64,000 nt of DNA from Apostichopus japonicus (lineage: Eukaryota; Echinodermata; Holothuroidea; Aspidochirotida; Stichopodidae): contig NC_092583.1 of NCBI RefSeq assembly GCF_037975245.1, forward strand, positions 1,469,764-1,533,763, read 5' to 3'. Shown piece by piece: positions 1 through 11,183 of this stretch (the first letter of the stretch is position 1; each line of letters starts with the position of its first letter). Made by a program: the position numbers and the translations under genes. The notes beneath the pieces were generated by a model. That model had not been told where the DNA came from. It saw only the letters and a list, made by a program, of their open reading frames with translations, and searched no databases.

Positions 1-935
1 CAAAGACCTTGAGAAGGACTGTACTGTTACTATATATGTTAAAATATATATGATCCATGAAAATAATTAAAACAAAAGTGAAACAAAATTGTTAGTTGTG
101 AACTTGTAAACACAAAATTATATTGACAGTCACATCAACAATGAAGTCTGTAAATTTCAAGAGAAATACAACATTAATTTTAAATAGAAATTACTGCAAG
201 AGAAAAAGGAGAAGGTTATCATTAACTTTTTTTTTAATTTTTTTTTAACAATACATCGATCTAACATACATGAAAAGCACATTTATGTGTTATTATGGTC
301 ATGCATGGAGCTACAGTGTAACAAGCACTGTAACAAGTGTAACAAGCACTGTGAACTAGACAATTTAAAGCCAAAAGGGAGCTAAATGGCTACACTCAAA
401 TATTCAAACAGCTAGCTTTAGGGTTCGGATGACCCTGATAACCCAGCTGTTGTCATTGGATATGGATTTGGTGCACAATACTGTATCTAGCCTAACCAAT
501 CAACAGTTTCCAATGGGTGACATCAACCAGTGACATGAAGACATAACCTATACTCAGGGACTCTCCATAATGACTCCCTGTTGTACACTAACCAAACAGT
601 ACCACACATTGTACACACTACTGCTATGGTTGAACATGAACAAGATATGGAACTCCAACACTTCCTCTTTCTTCTTTTGATAATTTAAATCTAATCAAAA
701 GGGTACTGTTAACTTGTAAATACTGCACAATATGTACAATACACTGTGCCATGAATGCACAGTATGCTGTGTTCAGTAAGGTCTTACGATAAACTAATCA
801 CAGGAAATACACTATAGGGGCACCGGCACTGCTTCAGGCTGCTACTGTATACTCGTCCAATATTTCCACAATGATCCTCAAAGATACTCCAACCTTTACT
901 GGTTTGGTTATTTGCAAATGACTTACCTGTCTCCT
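1..935. other. intergenic, nothing recognised
   Basis: AT-rich sequence with no coding signature, RNA gene or clear repeat boundary. It contains a short local duplication (about 315-352, 'gtaacaagcactgt' repeated) and a T-rich tract near 228-247. Words such as TACTGTA and TACAGTA are frequent here and throughout the first 17 kb. Confidence 0.6.
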
Positions 936-1302
936 CAGTGGCGTAGGAAGGTTCTTTGGAGTGGGGGGGCTGAAGACTGATGGCCGACCTGGGGGAGGGG
1001 TCTCAGGGGAGGGGGTGTCCCCCTCCCCTTTGGAATTATTTGCATTTCCAGGTGGCCTCAGATGCGATTTGGTGCAATATAGCACACTTCAATACCCACT
1101 CCATTTTGTAAACTTAATTTTGTATTTTCACCTGGCCTTAGATGCAATTTGGTGCTCCAAATGAGGTTTTTTTTCTCATATGGAAATGAAAAAGGGGTTT
1201 TCTGACTTGCGAAGCGGGGGGGCGGAATGATACTTCCGCCCCTCCACATTTTTCACTGGGGGGGCTGGCGCCCCCCCAGCCCCCCCGGTTCCTATGCCCT
1301 TG
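936..1302. mobile_element. hAT-type MITE with perfect 8-bp target duplication
   Basis: The element starts CAGTGGCGTAGGAAGG and ends in the imperfect inverse, GGTTCCTATGCCCTTG. It is flanked on both sides by TGTCTCCT (928-935 and 1303-1310). CA/TG termini with an 8-bp duplication are the hAT superfamily pattern. The 367-bp interior has no transposase, and long G and C tracts sit just inside both ends. It is related in style to the elements at 55.8-61.4 kb. Confidence 0.85.
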
Positions 1303-3889
1303 TGTCTCCTATCAATCGCACTCTGATCAACCTAGCAGGCCTACAAAACTGAACCACATTCTCTAAAGATTTCTTACACTGCAACACCCCATTTTGCAAA
1401 TGACCCTTATGAAGTCATTTGCCCTCTTCCTTGCACAAAGATTGTACTTAATACAAGAGGATTGAAACGGGATAAAAATACCCAACAACAACAACGCTTT
1501 GTACAGTAAGGTTTAAAAAGGGAATGGTAGATTTGGGACACAGTGCAAGAATTTTACCAGTCTGTACAGTATGCTAGGTAGGTTGGAGTGCATATATATA
1601 TCTACTATAGGAGACAGGTTCAGTATTAGAGAGGAATGAAGGTACTCCCCCTAGATTATTCAAATAAGGTCTTGAAAAACTAGATCAGTTGAGGATATTT
1701 TCAGACCTGAAATGACTTAATAATTCCCAATCTGTCACAATCATGAATGGAGAAATTAGGTCAAGCCGGTTTTAACATTATTTGGCACTTTTACAAAAAA
1801 GGTTTAAAGTACAATTTGTCTGTGTTTATCACCTTTCTTTCTCTATTATTCACAGATTTTTTCATCTTTCCAGGGGATGGACACCTTTGCATGATATTTC
1901 AAAGTAAACTGCTCATACACAGTACTTAATGTACTGTAGGAAGGTAATTAAGGGAAACAGGTTTAATAATGAGTGAAGCAAATATATATGGCTGGTTGAG
2001 AAGCAGAGCTGCAGCATTTGAAGCTTAAATTGTTTTTTGAATCATGATAATAAAACAGCATGCCAATGGGTATATATAGGTGTAAGCCAGCATTGATGAA
2101 ATAAGCAAAGCAGGATAATCAAACATTTATAAATATTTTAAAAAAAGAACTGAAAAAGAACCCAAAATAAAGAAAAGCAGCTGAGTTGCAAAAATCTCTG
2201 TTAGTGTAAATAAAGTGCTGTAATGATTGCCCAGAAGTGGCAAAAACTAGTGAGAAGTCATTCAAATGTTCTTCAGAGTGTTAAGGGTAGTGCACAGGAG
2301 GTGTACAGTAAGTACAGGGTTAATCAAGTTTAGTGTATAGGAAGGCCTTACTCTAACATTATTTTAGTTGCTATTGATGTTATTTGTGACTCTCCCATAT
2401 ACTGTTCACTTTCAATTTGATTTTGACTCAGATAGTCTCATGAGCTTCGTGGCTGCCTCCCATACAAACTCCGTGATTATAACTGAAATTGCTTATAATA
2501 CTGTACAACAGGGTAAAGTAATATGCCCAGCAGAGAATTTTCAAGTTTCAAGTTACAGCGACGGCACTACTATAACACTGCATATGTGTGTATACAGTTA
2601 CAGTATAAACTATTAAGTACCTTCTCTAAAAGCTTAGATGGTTTATCCTATTGTGATATCACAACTCCCTCTTACCTGTATATGGAATTTTGACCGTAAA
2701 ACCTGGAATAGTTATTGGACATTTCGCTTGCCATACACTGTACTCAATTGCACATGCATGCTTTAATCTTTCTACTCGAAATACACAATTATTTCAAGAA
2801 TTATTGAGTAAATGTTTTCCAAATCAACTTTGGCTGCACTGCATGCTTTTCCTGTCAGCATTAAATCCTCCATGCATGATCTCAAAAAATTACTTAAAAC
2901 CGAATGACGCATCTATATAGCGGGCTCAGCTGGAGATGTTAAAGAACAAGTTCCAATTAAGTTGCAGAATATTTTAGTGCCATCTGAACAAAACTGTAAA
3001 CTCTAGTACTCATCTTTCATCAGTTCTAAGACTTCAGGTCACACGGGTAATGGTACATACTCTTCTCTCCTGTACGTATGTTTAAACCAGTAAACAAACT
3101 GTTTATGCAATGAACATTTACATAATATGAACTTACTAAGTTTGAACTAAATTAGACATAAGGTTGAAGAGATATTGCCATCATCAGAATTTTACATTAA
3201 GGCCTGCCCACTCACTAATATGCAGGAGATGGGAACCACAAACAATATAGGGCACATCTACACATCATGGGGCATGTACCTACCAAGCATGACATAGACT
3301 CAACTTGTGCGTCTTAAAATATCGTATTTTCATTCTGGCCATCACCAACACACGCACGCACTGCACGCGCCCCCATACACACACACCAGCACAATTGCAA
3401 AGGTTACTGAGCCTTCAGCATCGTTACCAAAAATTGAATGAAACGATCAATTTATACTCCCTGTTCCCAATTCCCAAACCAATCATGATCAATGGAGGGT
3501 AGGGAGGGACGGTTCTTCAAAGATCCATCAACTTCGCTTTTTCCGATGAACTTGGAAGAAGAGTGGCCATAGTATTTAAAAAGCTATTTTTCCAGACTGG
3601 AAGATGTGTGTATATTATTAATTGATATTTCATTATAGGTGTGAAAGACACACCTAGTGTACAGTACGCAACACTACGGTACACATGTGCAAAAATATGA
3701 CCCTAAATTGTGTTCTAAATATGTTTGTTCAAAGGAAACTGTCTTAGGTTTTTGATAATTTCTCAGTTTGTTAATATATTCCAAGAGGAATAGCTTTCAG
3801 ATCAGAATCTGTCAATGGTACAGTACGTCTTGTAAGAAACATTTTCACACTTGTCTTGGGTGCAATTTCACAGAGCACTTGTAAGCAGT
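1303..3889. other. intergenic, nothing recognised
   Basis: No conserved coding block, tRNA or bounded repeat was seen on either strand. The open frames are short and have no recognisable motif. A CA-rich patch occurs around 3345-3390. Confidence 0.55.
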
Positions 3890-4411
3890 CAACATACTGT
3901 ACAGTACAGTACTGTATAGTACTGTTGAGTACTGTACAGTACTGTACTCTACAGTACAGTACAGTATGTACAGTACTCAACAGTACTGTAAAGTACTCTA
4001 CAGTACTGTACAGTACAGTATGTACAGTATTGTACAGTACTCAACAGTACTGTACTGTACAGTACTCTACAGTACTCAACAGTACTGTACATACTGTACT
4101 GTACAGTATGTACAGTACTGTACAGTACGTACAGTACAGTACTTACTGTACGTAAGTCTGTACTGTACTGTACAGTACTCAACAGTACTGTACAGTACTG
4201 TACAGTACTCAACAGTACTGTACTGTACAGTATGTACAGTACTGTACAGTACAGTATGTACAGTACTGTTGAGTACTGTACATACTGTACTGTACTGTAG
4301 AGTACAGTACTGTACAGTACTGTAGAGTACAGTACTGTACAGTACTGTACAGTATGTACAGTACAGTACTTACTGTACGTACAGTACTGTACTGTACAGT
4401 ACTGTACATAC
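3890..4411. repeat. GTAC-centred palindromic satellite
   Basis: About 520 bp are built almost entirely from overlapping CTGTACAGTACTGT words, with occasional CTCAACAGTACT, CTCTACAGTACT and TATGTACAGT variants. The unit is itself a palindrome, so both strands read alike. This explains the spurious open frames rich in Tyr, Cys, Thr, Val, Gln and Ser in several phases. No fixed repeat length is kept, so it looks like an expanding palindromic microsatellite rather than a phased satellite. Confidence 0.9.
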
Positions 4412-4417
4412 CCATCT

Positions 4418-4515
4418 TTTCACTTGTTCTTTTGTGAATTAATCTGCTTTCTCTGTAAAGTGCCTTGAGCAGCGACTTTTGTCTACTGATTTGGGGCTAT
4501 ATAAGTCTCATTTAT
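4418..4515 (+). mobile_element. LINE/SINE 3' tail fragment
   Basis: A 'TGTAAAGTGCCTTGAGCAGC' block followed by 'GGGGCTATATAAGTCTCATT' and an ATT-rich tail is the conserved 3' end of many CR1/L2-like LINEs and of SINEs that share their tails. Only the end is present. It directly abuts the GTAC satellite, and a second short GTAC patch follows at about 4534-4585. Confidence 0.6.
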
Positions 4516-4585
4516 TATTAATATTATTATATAGTACAGTACAGTACTGTACTGTACAGTATTGTACATACTGTACTTTGGTTCT

Positions 4586-5815
4586 ACTGTACATATGCAC
4601 GCTAGTACTAGTAACATATATATTGATCTTTTCTAGTCGGTCTGTCTGTGTGTGTGTTTTTTTCTTCGCTTCCTTTTCTCTTTTGCATTACTGTAATTTT
4701 ATATTCAGGCATAAATCTATACCGTGACCGCTGATCTAACAAAAACTTCCAAATCTGTAAGGCACTTCAGCTTATCTGTGAAACAATCGCATTTAGCCTG
4801 GATGGCAGAAATTGACAATGCTACAAGGCATACAACTGCACAGTACATAACATTAATGTATGCATACATGTGTGGAACATCCCTTGGCTTTGAAGTAGTT
4901 TTCACACTATATAGTGTACTTCTATCAATAATTCTTTATGTCCAAACCCCCCCTCCCACCCCCCCCCCCCATGTTGACAGCATACTAACTGTAGTATGAC
5001 TAGACAAATTTCAGTATATGAATCAATTGATTTCAATACCGAAGTACTGTAACCAGCCAAAAATCTTGAATATTTTCGATGCATTTCTTGCAAGTAATAC
5101 TTTTAAGATGAATTTTGCTTCTGGATAAGAAACCCTTTATCGCAAATCTCTAGTCGCAAATCACTGTTGATTATTATTTATTTTATTTTTTTCAAGAATT
5201 CCTAGAACGGAATATTTAAATACTGTAATCAATTTTAGCAATCTTCTTTTGAGTAATGATTACAGGACAATCCTGAGGAAACCTGAATGCTGAAAGTTTA
5301 AGTACAGAAGCTTCATGATTTTCAATAGCATTCATTTATTCTCCAACCCCCCCCCCCCCACTTCCACCCACCACGCACCTCCTTTTGATGTAGAGTAAAA
5401 GTGTAATTAGTTGCTTCCCCTTATCTTGTTCAAAATAGGCAGAGTAAATTATCCACCTCCTTCAGGGAATAATTTATCCAGTACTGCATGGCAAAATGAT
5501 ATGCAACTTGCATATATTATGATCAAATTACAAATCCAAACATTTATGTAGATAATACCATGTATGTAACTGCGGTTTCGGTGTTTGTACATCTTAGAAC
5601 AAAATTTGAGTCGCAAAATGTTTTCCTGACCTGGACAAAATTAGCTAGTCTGGCAAAAATGACATGTACCTCTAGGTTAAAGTGCAACACCTACCATTAT
5701 CTACATATAATTTGAAACAATTAGCAAGGAACCCTCTACAGTAGTTACCTTGCATTGCCCCCTCCTCCCCCCACCCCACCCCACCCGCCAGTTTTGCAAC
5801 AGATCTCCATCTTAC
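4586..5815. other. intergenic or 3' intron of the MGAT5-like gene
   Basis: This stretch lies downstream (on the minus strand) of the MGAT5-like exon and would be its first coding intron if the gene is intact. I searched the minus strand for the next MGAT5 exon and found none. C-homopolymer tracts lie near 4946-4970 and 5346-5360. Confidence 0.5.
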
Positions 5816-6083
5816 CGTAGCTGCCCTCTACATCTGGGATGATCTTTCCCACTCCTCGCCCGCCTTTCTCCAGAGCGACGGCTTTGACATACCGTTTGCT
5901 GAGGTCGAGTATCTTGCCCTTCAGTAGCTGGCTGTCCGTCCCTTCCTCATTGCGATTCAGTAGGATGAAAGACGTCATTGTGTAAAACCAGAGCACGATG
6001 AAAAGGAGGAAGACGAGCCAAGATTTCCTTCCCGAGTAACTAAAGCACCTTCTCCAGCCCCCTCTACAAAATCTGTTTCTCAT
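5816..6083 (-). CDS. MGAT5: N-terminal exon of MGAT5-like N-acetylglucosaminyltransferase V
   Basis: One exon of a type II Golgi membrane protein. I chose the ATG at 6083 because it gives a short basic cytoplasmic tail followed by a single hydrophobic anchor of about 21 residues (residues 21-41, WLVFLLFIVLWFY...). The next block, 'KILDLSKRYVKAVALE', closely matches the stem start of vertebrate MGAT5 (ILDLSKRYIKALAEE). MGAT5 adds the beta-1,6 GlcNAc branch to N-glycans in the Golgi. The exon ends at a good donor, CTACG|GTAAG, in phase 1. The open frame runs on upstream to 6239, so a longer start or an upstream exon is possible. The catalytic domain is not in this window and presumably lies beyond its left edge. 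Assignment is by recognition of the stem motif and topology, not by alignment. Confidence 0.7.
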
Positions 6084-6632
6084 CCTTGCTTTCTCATAGC
6101 CCACCCTAAAGACGAAGAGTTTATCAACCGCTTTTTTTCCTGACTGCGGCAGAAAGAGCTTTGACCTCCATGTTGTCCGTTGTTTTAGGTTTAAGTGTCT
6201 GTGAGATTTAAGAGAGATGAGCGAAGAAATAAAGAACAAATTATTACCGAACTGACGTTTGACCTGTGCCAGGGGTTGCGGAGAAGAAAGACATCATGGA
6301 AATCACACTAAAGTAGCGACACAAGGAGTATCGTATTTCCCTAGAAGTAATTAAACAGTACTGAAGTACTAGTGAAGTCAAATTTTGTAAGAACACGATT
6401 CCAATATACTAAGGAATACAAACTTGCCTGAGCAAATATCAGAGAATAAACTTTAGATATACTGAAGCACCGTTCATGCACATTTGCAGGATGCACAAAA
6501 CCTGCTGCTAATTAATTCCCATAAAGGTTGGGGGGGGAGGAATCTGCATCATAATTAATCACTGATTTGTCACTTCTTTTTGGCACTACTCTAGATATTA
6601 TAAAACTTACTGGTTTATATATATACGAGTGA
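6084..6632. other. upstream region of the MGAT5-like exon
   Basis: Probable 5' UTR, first intron or promoter of the minus-strand MGAT5-like gene. There is a short G tract at about 6530. No clear TATA box or further exon can be supported. Confidence 0.4.
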
Positions 6633-7493
6633 CCCACTTACCTGTCTCCCCACAACCTAAGCACCGCATTCTACCATGTCTAGTATGCCCTGGTAATCTT
6701 TTAACACTGTACACCCTTCACTGACCCTAGTGACCTCCTTCATTTTTCTACCACCAAAGTGTCTCATAGTGTTTTCGGATTGGGAAAAATTTTTCGCCGA
6801 ATTTTGCCCGGATACCTTGGATTATTATACCTAGAAGTTTCCTATCAGGAGTTCTAGACTTCCAACATCTTTTCCAGCCTGATAAGTATCCTATTCTTGT
6901 AGGGAAGGGTGTTTTGGGGGCTGTTTTTTATGTACACTCTCGCCCATGCGTTCATTTTTTAGCGTAACGTTGTTTTCACAGGTAGTAGTTCTGCGAGACT
7001 ACTTCGTTCGTTTGCCTTTTTCCGCCTTGTTTACGCGGATAGGCATGTGTTTTCTTATGTACATGTTTTTCAGCTTTCATACTTCTCATAAGATGTTTTG
7101 CTTGTTTCATGTACTTTCGTTACCTTTTTACGCTTTTAGTGTGGGTTTTCACTTTTGTAGCGTAGTTTGTAGCCACGTTCCGCTATCTCCTAGCTAGTCG
7201 AGATAGACGGTTCGTTTCGTTGTTTTGTCATGTTAAGACGGGAGTAACCTTGTTCTCATATATTGTTGTATATTTTCATGTTTTCTCCAGTTGTTGCTAC
7301 GTGCGCTCCCTGAGTCTCATGACTTGGGGCGTACCTCGTAGCCTTGTTCCCCCCTCCGCTGGTTCGCGGTTAGGGTGGTAGAAAAATGAAGGAGGTCACT
7401 AGGGTCAGTGAGGGTGTACAGTGTTAAAAGATTACCAGGGCATACTAGACACGGTAGAATGCGGTGCTTAGGTTGTGGGGAGACAGGTAAGTG
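6633..7493. mobile_element. foldback element with 120-bp inverted arms carrying an exon-like zinc-knuckle segment
   Basis: Left arm 6633-6755 and right arm 7374-7493 are near-identical inverted copies around a 618-bp T-rich spacer. Reading outward, each arm encodes a run ending in 'MRCLGCGETG' (a CxxC half-knuckle) followed by ACAG|GTAAGTGG, a near-consensus splice donor. The right arm also starts just after an acceptor-like GGTTAG. The arms could therefore be an inverted duplication of a short exon, or long terminal inverted repeats of a DNA transposon. The spacer has no recognised coding sequence. Confidence 0.6.
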
Positions 7494-9206
7494 GGGAACA
7501 AAGTAAATGTGAAGTTCACATCTTGTGAACATGAGTTACAGTACTGATTTTACTTTGACTTGAGGCTTATCAATTATGTCATTCTCTGTGTAATTACTGG
7601 GGTAGTTAAATTCCTATGTATACACAGTTTGGCTAAATTAGTATGAACTTCCAAGACTTTTTAACTTTGGAAGAATAAATCCTCTAGCAAATGACTGAAG
7701 CATCACTGCACTATACTTATGGGCACTATAGCATCATCATTTGTAGTTTAGCAGCTGAATAATATAGTTACAGAAGAAGTACTGTATCTTAGTTATATCT
7801 TAGTTAGCATGAATAAATTAGGACTGATTCCTTTCAACAAATTTTTCCTCCAGGGAAAGCTGACCCAATTTTACAGAACAGGTACAGAAAACTGACCAAA
7901 AACCCCACTAATCTACGGTATGCAAGGGCATTATAGTCAAATGGCTAAGGCAATTACCATCTAAAAATCTAAAAATTGCCATCTAAAAATTGCAGACCGT
8001 TCAAATTCTTGGCCAAATTATAACATTGTGTCCTAGGACAAGGCACATCATCTCTATTGCAGGGGTTAAATGTTGTTACAGTATTTACTATTTAGTTGTT
8101 TAAGAAGGCCTTGCCTTGACACAAGATTTAGCTTCACATATATATCTTTCCTAGCAATTTAAAATACTGCCAATCATACTGTACAAGCTATAAATTAAGA
8201 AAACAGCTGCTGCCATGTCATTTATCAGATACTGGAATCACTGTTACCCTCGCTAGACCACCATTACTTCAGACCTTCATAATATGTTTATACCAGTCAT
8301 ACAGTATCCTCCACTTATTGACCTCAACACACTAACTGCCACTATACACCTACACAGCACCTATTAGCACCATGTACAGTAGGATATCCTCACAGAAGGT
8401 GCTTCTTATCATTCATCCATCCATCCCAATGTATACTGTGTATGCACAGGAAGTTGGCAATACAGGTGAAGTATAGGTACAGTAGGCCCACCTAGGTAAA
8501 GTTTTAAGGTTTTTGGGGGTTTGTTTTGAAGAATGTAGGAAAATAGCAATCACCAGTATGGTCACCATATGATCTACAACTGTAAGAGAGATTTATAAGG
8601 GGGGGGGGGGGGGAGGATGAATAGAAGACCAGCTTTAGAGGTAATGTCAACCTTATCATTTATACCTACAGTATTTGGGGATATTGATAACAATGCAATT
8701 TCAATTTGACTTGAACGACTAGTCGTCCGCTATACAACCTCCATGTGCAGCTGAGTTTGGCTGTTCATTGAATAAGAAATTTGGTCGGACTCTCGGACAG
8801 CCATTAACAAATTTGCCCCGATGACGGGCAATATACAGTACTGTATGGTCCACCATATCTTCCGTATTCCACTCGATCCGTCTTGGTTTTGATCGATTGA
8901 GGAAAATAAGAATATACCACCATGTATGAGTGTTAGGAAACTATTAACTTAGACGGTGCTACTTAGCCATGTGTGATAGACCTGTCAGGTTGTGTAGTTG
9001 TATTTAACTACATATTTTCATCAAGCACAGATGGCCTGCCTGTGCACTAGTTACATAAATACCATACTATTCTTAACACTTTTGTTGCATTACCATGTAT
9101 GTACAGTATGTATACCACTTGGATGAGTCATACCAGATCGACTAGTCACACCTCACACAGGATACAATCTGTGCTTTTCACAACAAATTTATATTTCCAC
9201 TGACTA
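7494..9206. other. intergenic, nothing recognised
   Basis: No genes or bounded repeats seen. A G homopolymer of about 14 lies near 8600, and there is a local duplication 'CCATCTAAAAATTGC' near 7960-7993. Confidence 0.5.
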
Positions 9207-10017
9207 CAGCAGCATTTTGCGTTTGGTCGCTTTTTTCCACATTTTTAACATGTGCATCGATTTTTTTACATGTATCAATCATAAAACAGCAAACTAAGAT
9301 ACCATCCAAGTTTCACCCTGCCAAGAGCGTTAATTAGCGAGTAATTAACGATTTATATCGATAATGAGTAAAAGTGTCCTCGACAAAGTTTTCATATCTC
9401 CAAATCCACTAGTTTGAATTCCACCAATCAGTGAATAGTATGTTTATTCATGAGCATTTTGCGTTTGGTCGCCGTTTTCTACTTTTTTGACATGTCCATC
9501 GAGTTTTTTACATACATCAAATCACAAAACAGCAAATTAAGATATTAGCCAAGTTATTCCCTGCCAAAAACGTTAATTGGCGAGTATTCCACTGTATACA
9601 AAATTAAATCGCATTCAGTTCCCAAACCCACTAGTTTGAATTCAACCAATCAGAAATGCAGGTTTAGTTATGAGACGTTGCTAAAAATAGATTCAAGACT
9701 TTGCGTTGGGAGTTGTTATGCAACTCCCTGGTACAACTGCCATATAGACTGTACACAAATCAAGCGTGGTGTTATATTACGTATCTGTCAATGACGTTCG
9801 TAGTGTTTAAATATTCATATTATGGGCGAGGTTGATTGGGTTCCCAACGGAAAATATCTTGGAGAACAACAAAGTTGAAAGTTGCAATTTTTTCGACTTT
9901 TATGCCACCATTTGAAGTAAAATATAAATAGATAAGCTAGTTATGTATGTCGTTATGGCATAGTGGAGTCAGTGAGGTTGAGAAATATCATAGTCGAGGA
10001 CGCAAAATGCTGCTTTA
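9207..10017. mobile_element. probable MITE with internal tandem duplication
   Basis: The element begins with AGCAGCATTTTGCGT and ends with its inverse, ACGCAAAATGCTGCT, at about 10000-10014. Inside, a unit of about 240 bp is repeated in tandem: 'GCATTTTGCGTTTGGTCGC' at about 9212 and again at about 9453, each followed by 'ACAGCAAA..AAGATA', 'CGTTAATTxGCGAGTA' and 'CACTAGTTTGAATTC'. No coding capacity. I could not define a target duplication. Confidence 0.55.
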
Positions 10018-10505
10018 AACGGGTTGTACAGGATACTGCCACAAACAGTACTTACTAAATGATGATGTCCATGGTCAACCCCCCCCCTCTCCCACCCCCT
10101 CTCAATATCAATCAAAAACAATTATTAAGTGCCTAATATATAGCCAAAGTCAAGCAATGTTTTATGATGCTTAGAGGACTCATAAAAATGCTCTTTAGAA
10201 CAGATTTTAAATTTCCTTTAAAAGTGTTTCAGAATATTAAGAGCTGTTTTAATATCAGTTGAATGTGGAATATCAGTGGAAATGTGGAATGTACTGATTG
10301 TTACAAAGTTCAGGGGCATATAATGTTTTTTATACTGTACATATCACCGTAATGAGACATTTATTATCTGATCTTAGACATTGTCCCATCGTTAAATAGT
10401 GATCCCTGTATTGCTAGACTGTATCTTTTGATGTATACTGTACAGTATATATATATATACTTACATTGCAATTCTAGGATTTCAAATTGTAGGGTGGGGC
10501 ATTGA
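10018..10505. other. intergenic, nothing recognised
   Basis: AT-rich sequence with a C-rich patch at 10079-10101 and a short TA run at about 10447-10460. No gene signature. Confidence 0.5.
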
Positions 10506-10872
10506 TTAAAGGGTGTGAAGACTCGCGTACAAAGAAACGTCTCATGCCGGTAATCTGACCTAGTTTCGAATGAGGTGTAACAGAATTGTTAGACACCACC
10601 ATCGATCCCAGAAAATACACACACAACTTGCTAGGTACCGTCCGTAATTAGACACTAGTGTACAGTCAGTACATACAGCTACGGTCAATACCCACAACAC
10701 AGTGTACATAGCAGGGTGGACATCTCAGGTCCAGCTAAAGATAACAAGGTGTCACGTTTCATTACTGTCTGCATTTGGTAGAGACAAAAACAAAACGTCA
10801 TTTGCAAGCAACAGAAAGTTAACTTTTTTAGAGCGCCGCACGCAGTTTGGGGCGAGTCTTCAATGCCTTTAA
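10506..10872 (+). mobile_element. TTAA-flanked MITE (T2/Kolobok-like), copy 1
   Basis: It starts TTAAAGGGTGTGAAGACTCGC and ends GGCGAGTCTTCAATGCCTTTAA, so the termini are inverted repeats of about 20 bp bounded by TTAA. TTAA plus an AGG start resembles the T2/Kolobok-type MITEs known from vertebrates. The interior shares long blocks with three other copies in the window ('CATCGATCCCAGAAAATACAC', 'GGACATCTCAGGTCCAGC'). No transposase is present. Confidence 0.85.
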
Positions 10873-10910
10873 ATGGGTACAGATGGAGAGGAGGGTTGAA
10901 GGGGACCCAT

Positions 10911-10977
10911 CTAGTGTCTAATTTCCGATGGTAGCAAGCTGTGTGTGTATTTTCTGGGATCGATGGTGGTGTCTAAC
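10911..10977 (-). mobile_element. partial TTAA MITE in inverted orientation
   Basis: A 67-bp block ('CTAGTGTCTAATTTCCGATG' to 'GATGGTGGTGTCTAAC') is the reverse complement of an internal part of the neighbouring copy at 10506-10872. It sits only 38 bp beyond that element and lacks both termini. Confidence 0.8.
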
Positions 10978-11149
10978 CCCCAATCTTGTGTCACTAACCG
11001 ATGCCCGTACCACTCTACCACAGTGATTCTAAGTGGTGTGTATGCGTATAAATTAGCTTTGTATAACTGTCATTGAGGGCGGATTACCCAAGTGTTATGA
11101 TTGTACAGAGTGCACCCCTGGTACTTTGAATCTGACAATCAGACATTCA

Positions 11150-11183
<34 letters not shown>

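Noticed and set aside
3771-4727. Several overlapping open frames of 60-120 codons rich in Tyr, Cys, Thr, Val and Ser
   Set aside because: They are translations of the GTAC palindromic satellite in different phases and carry no independent protein signal.
7317-7532. Minus-strand 71-residue open frame over the foldback's right arm
   Set aside because: It runs antisense to the exon-like zinc-knuckle reading and has no motif of its own.
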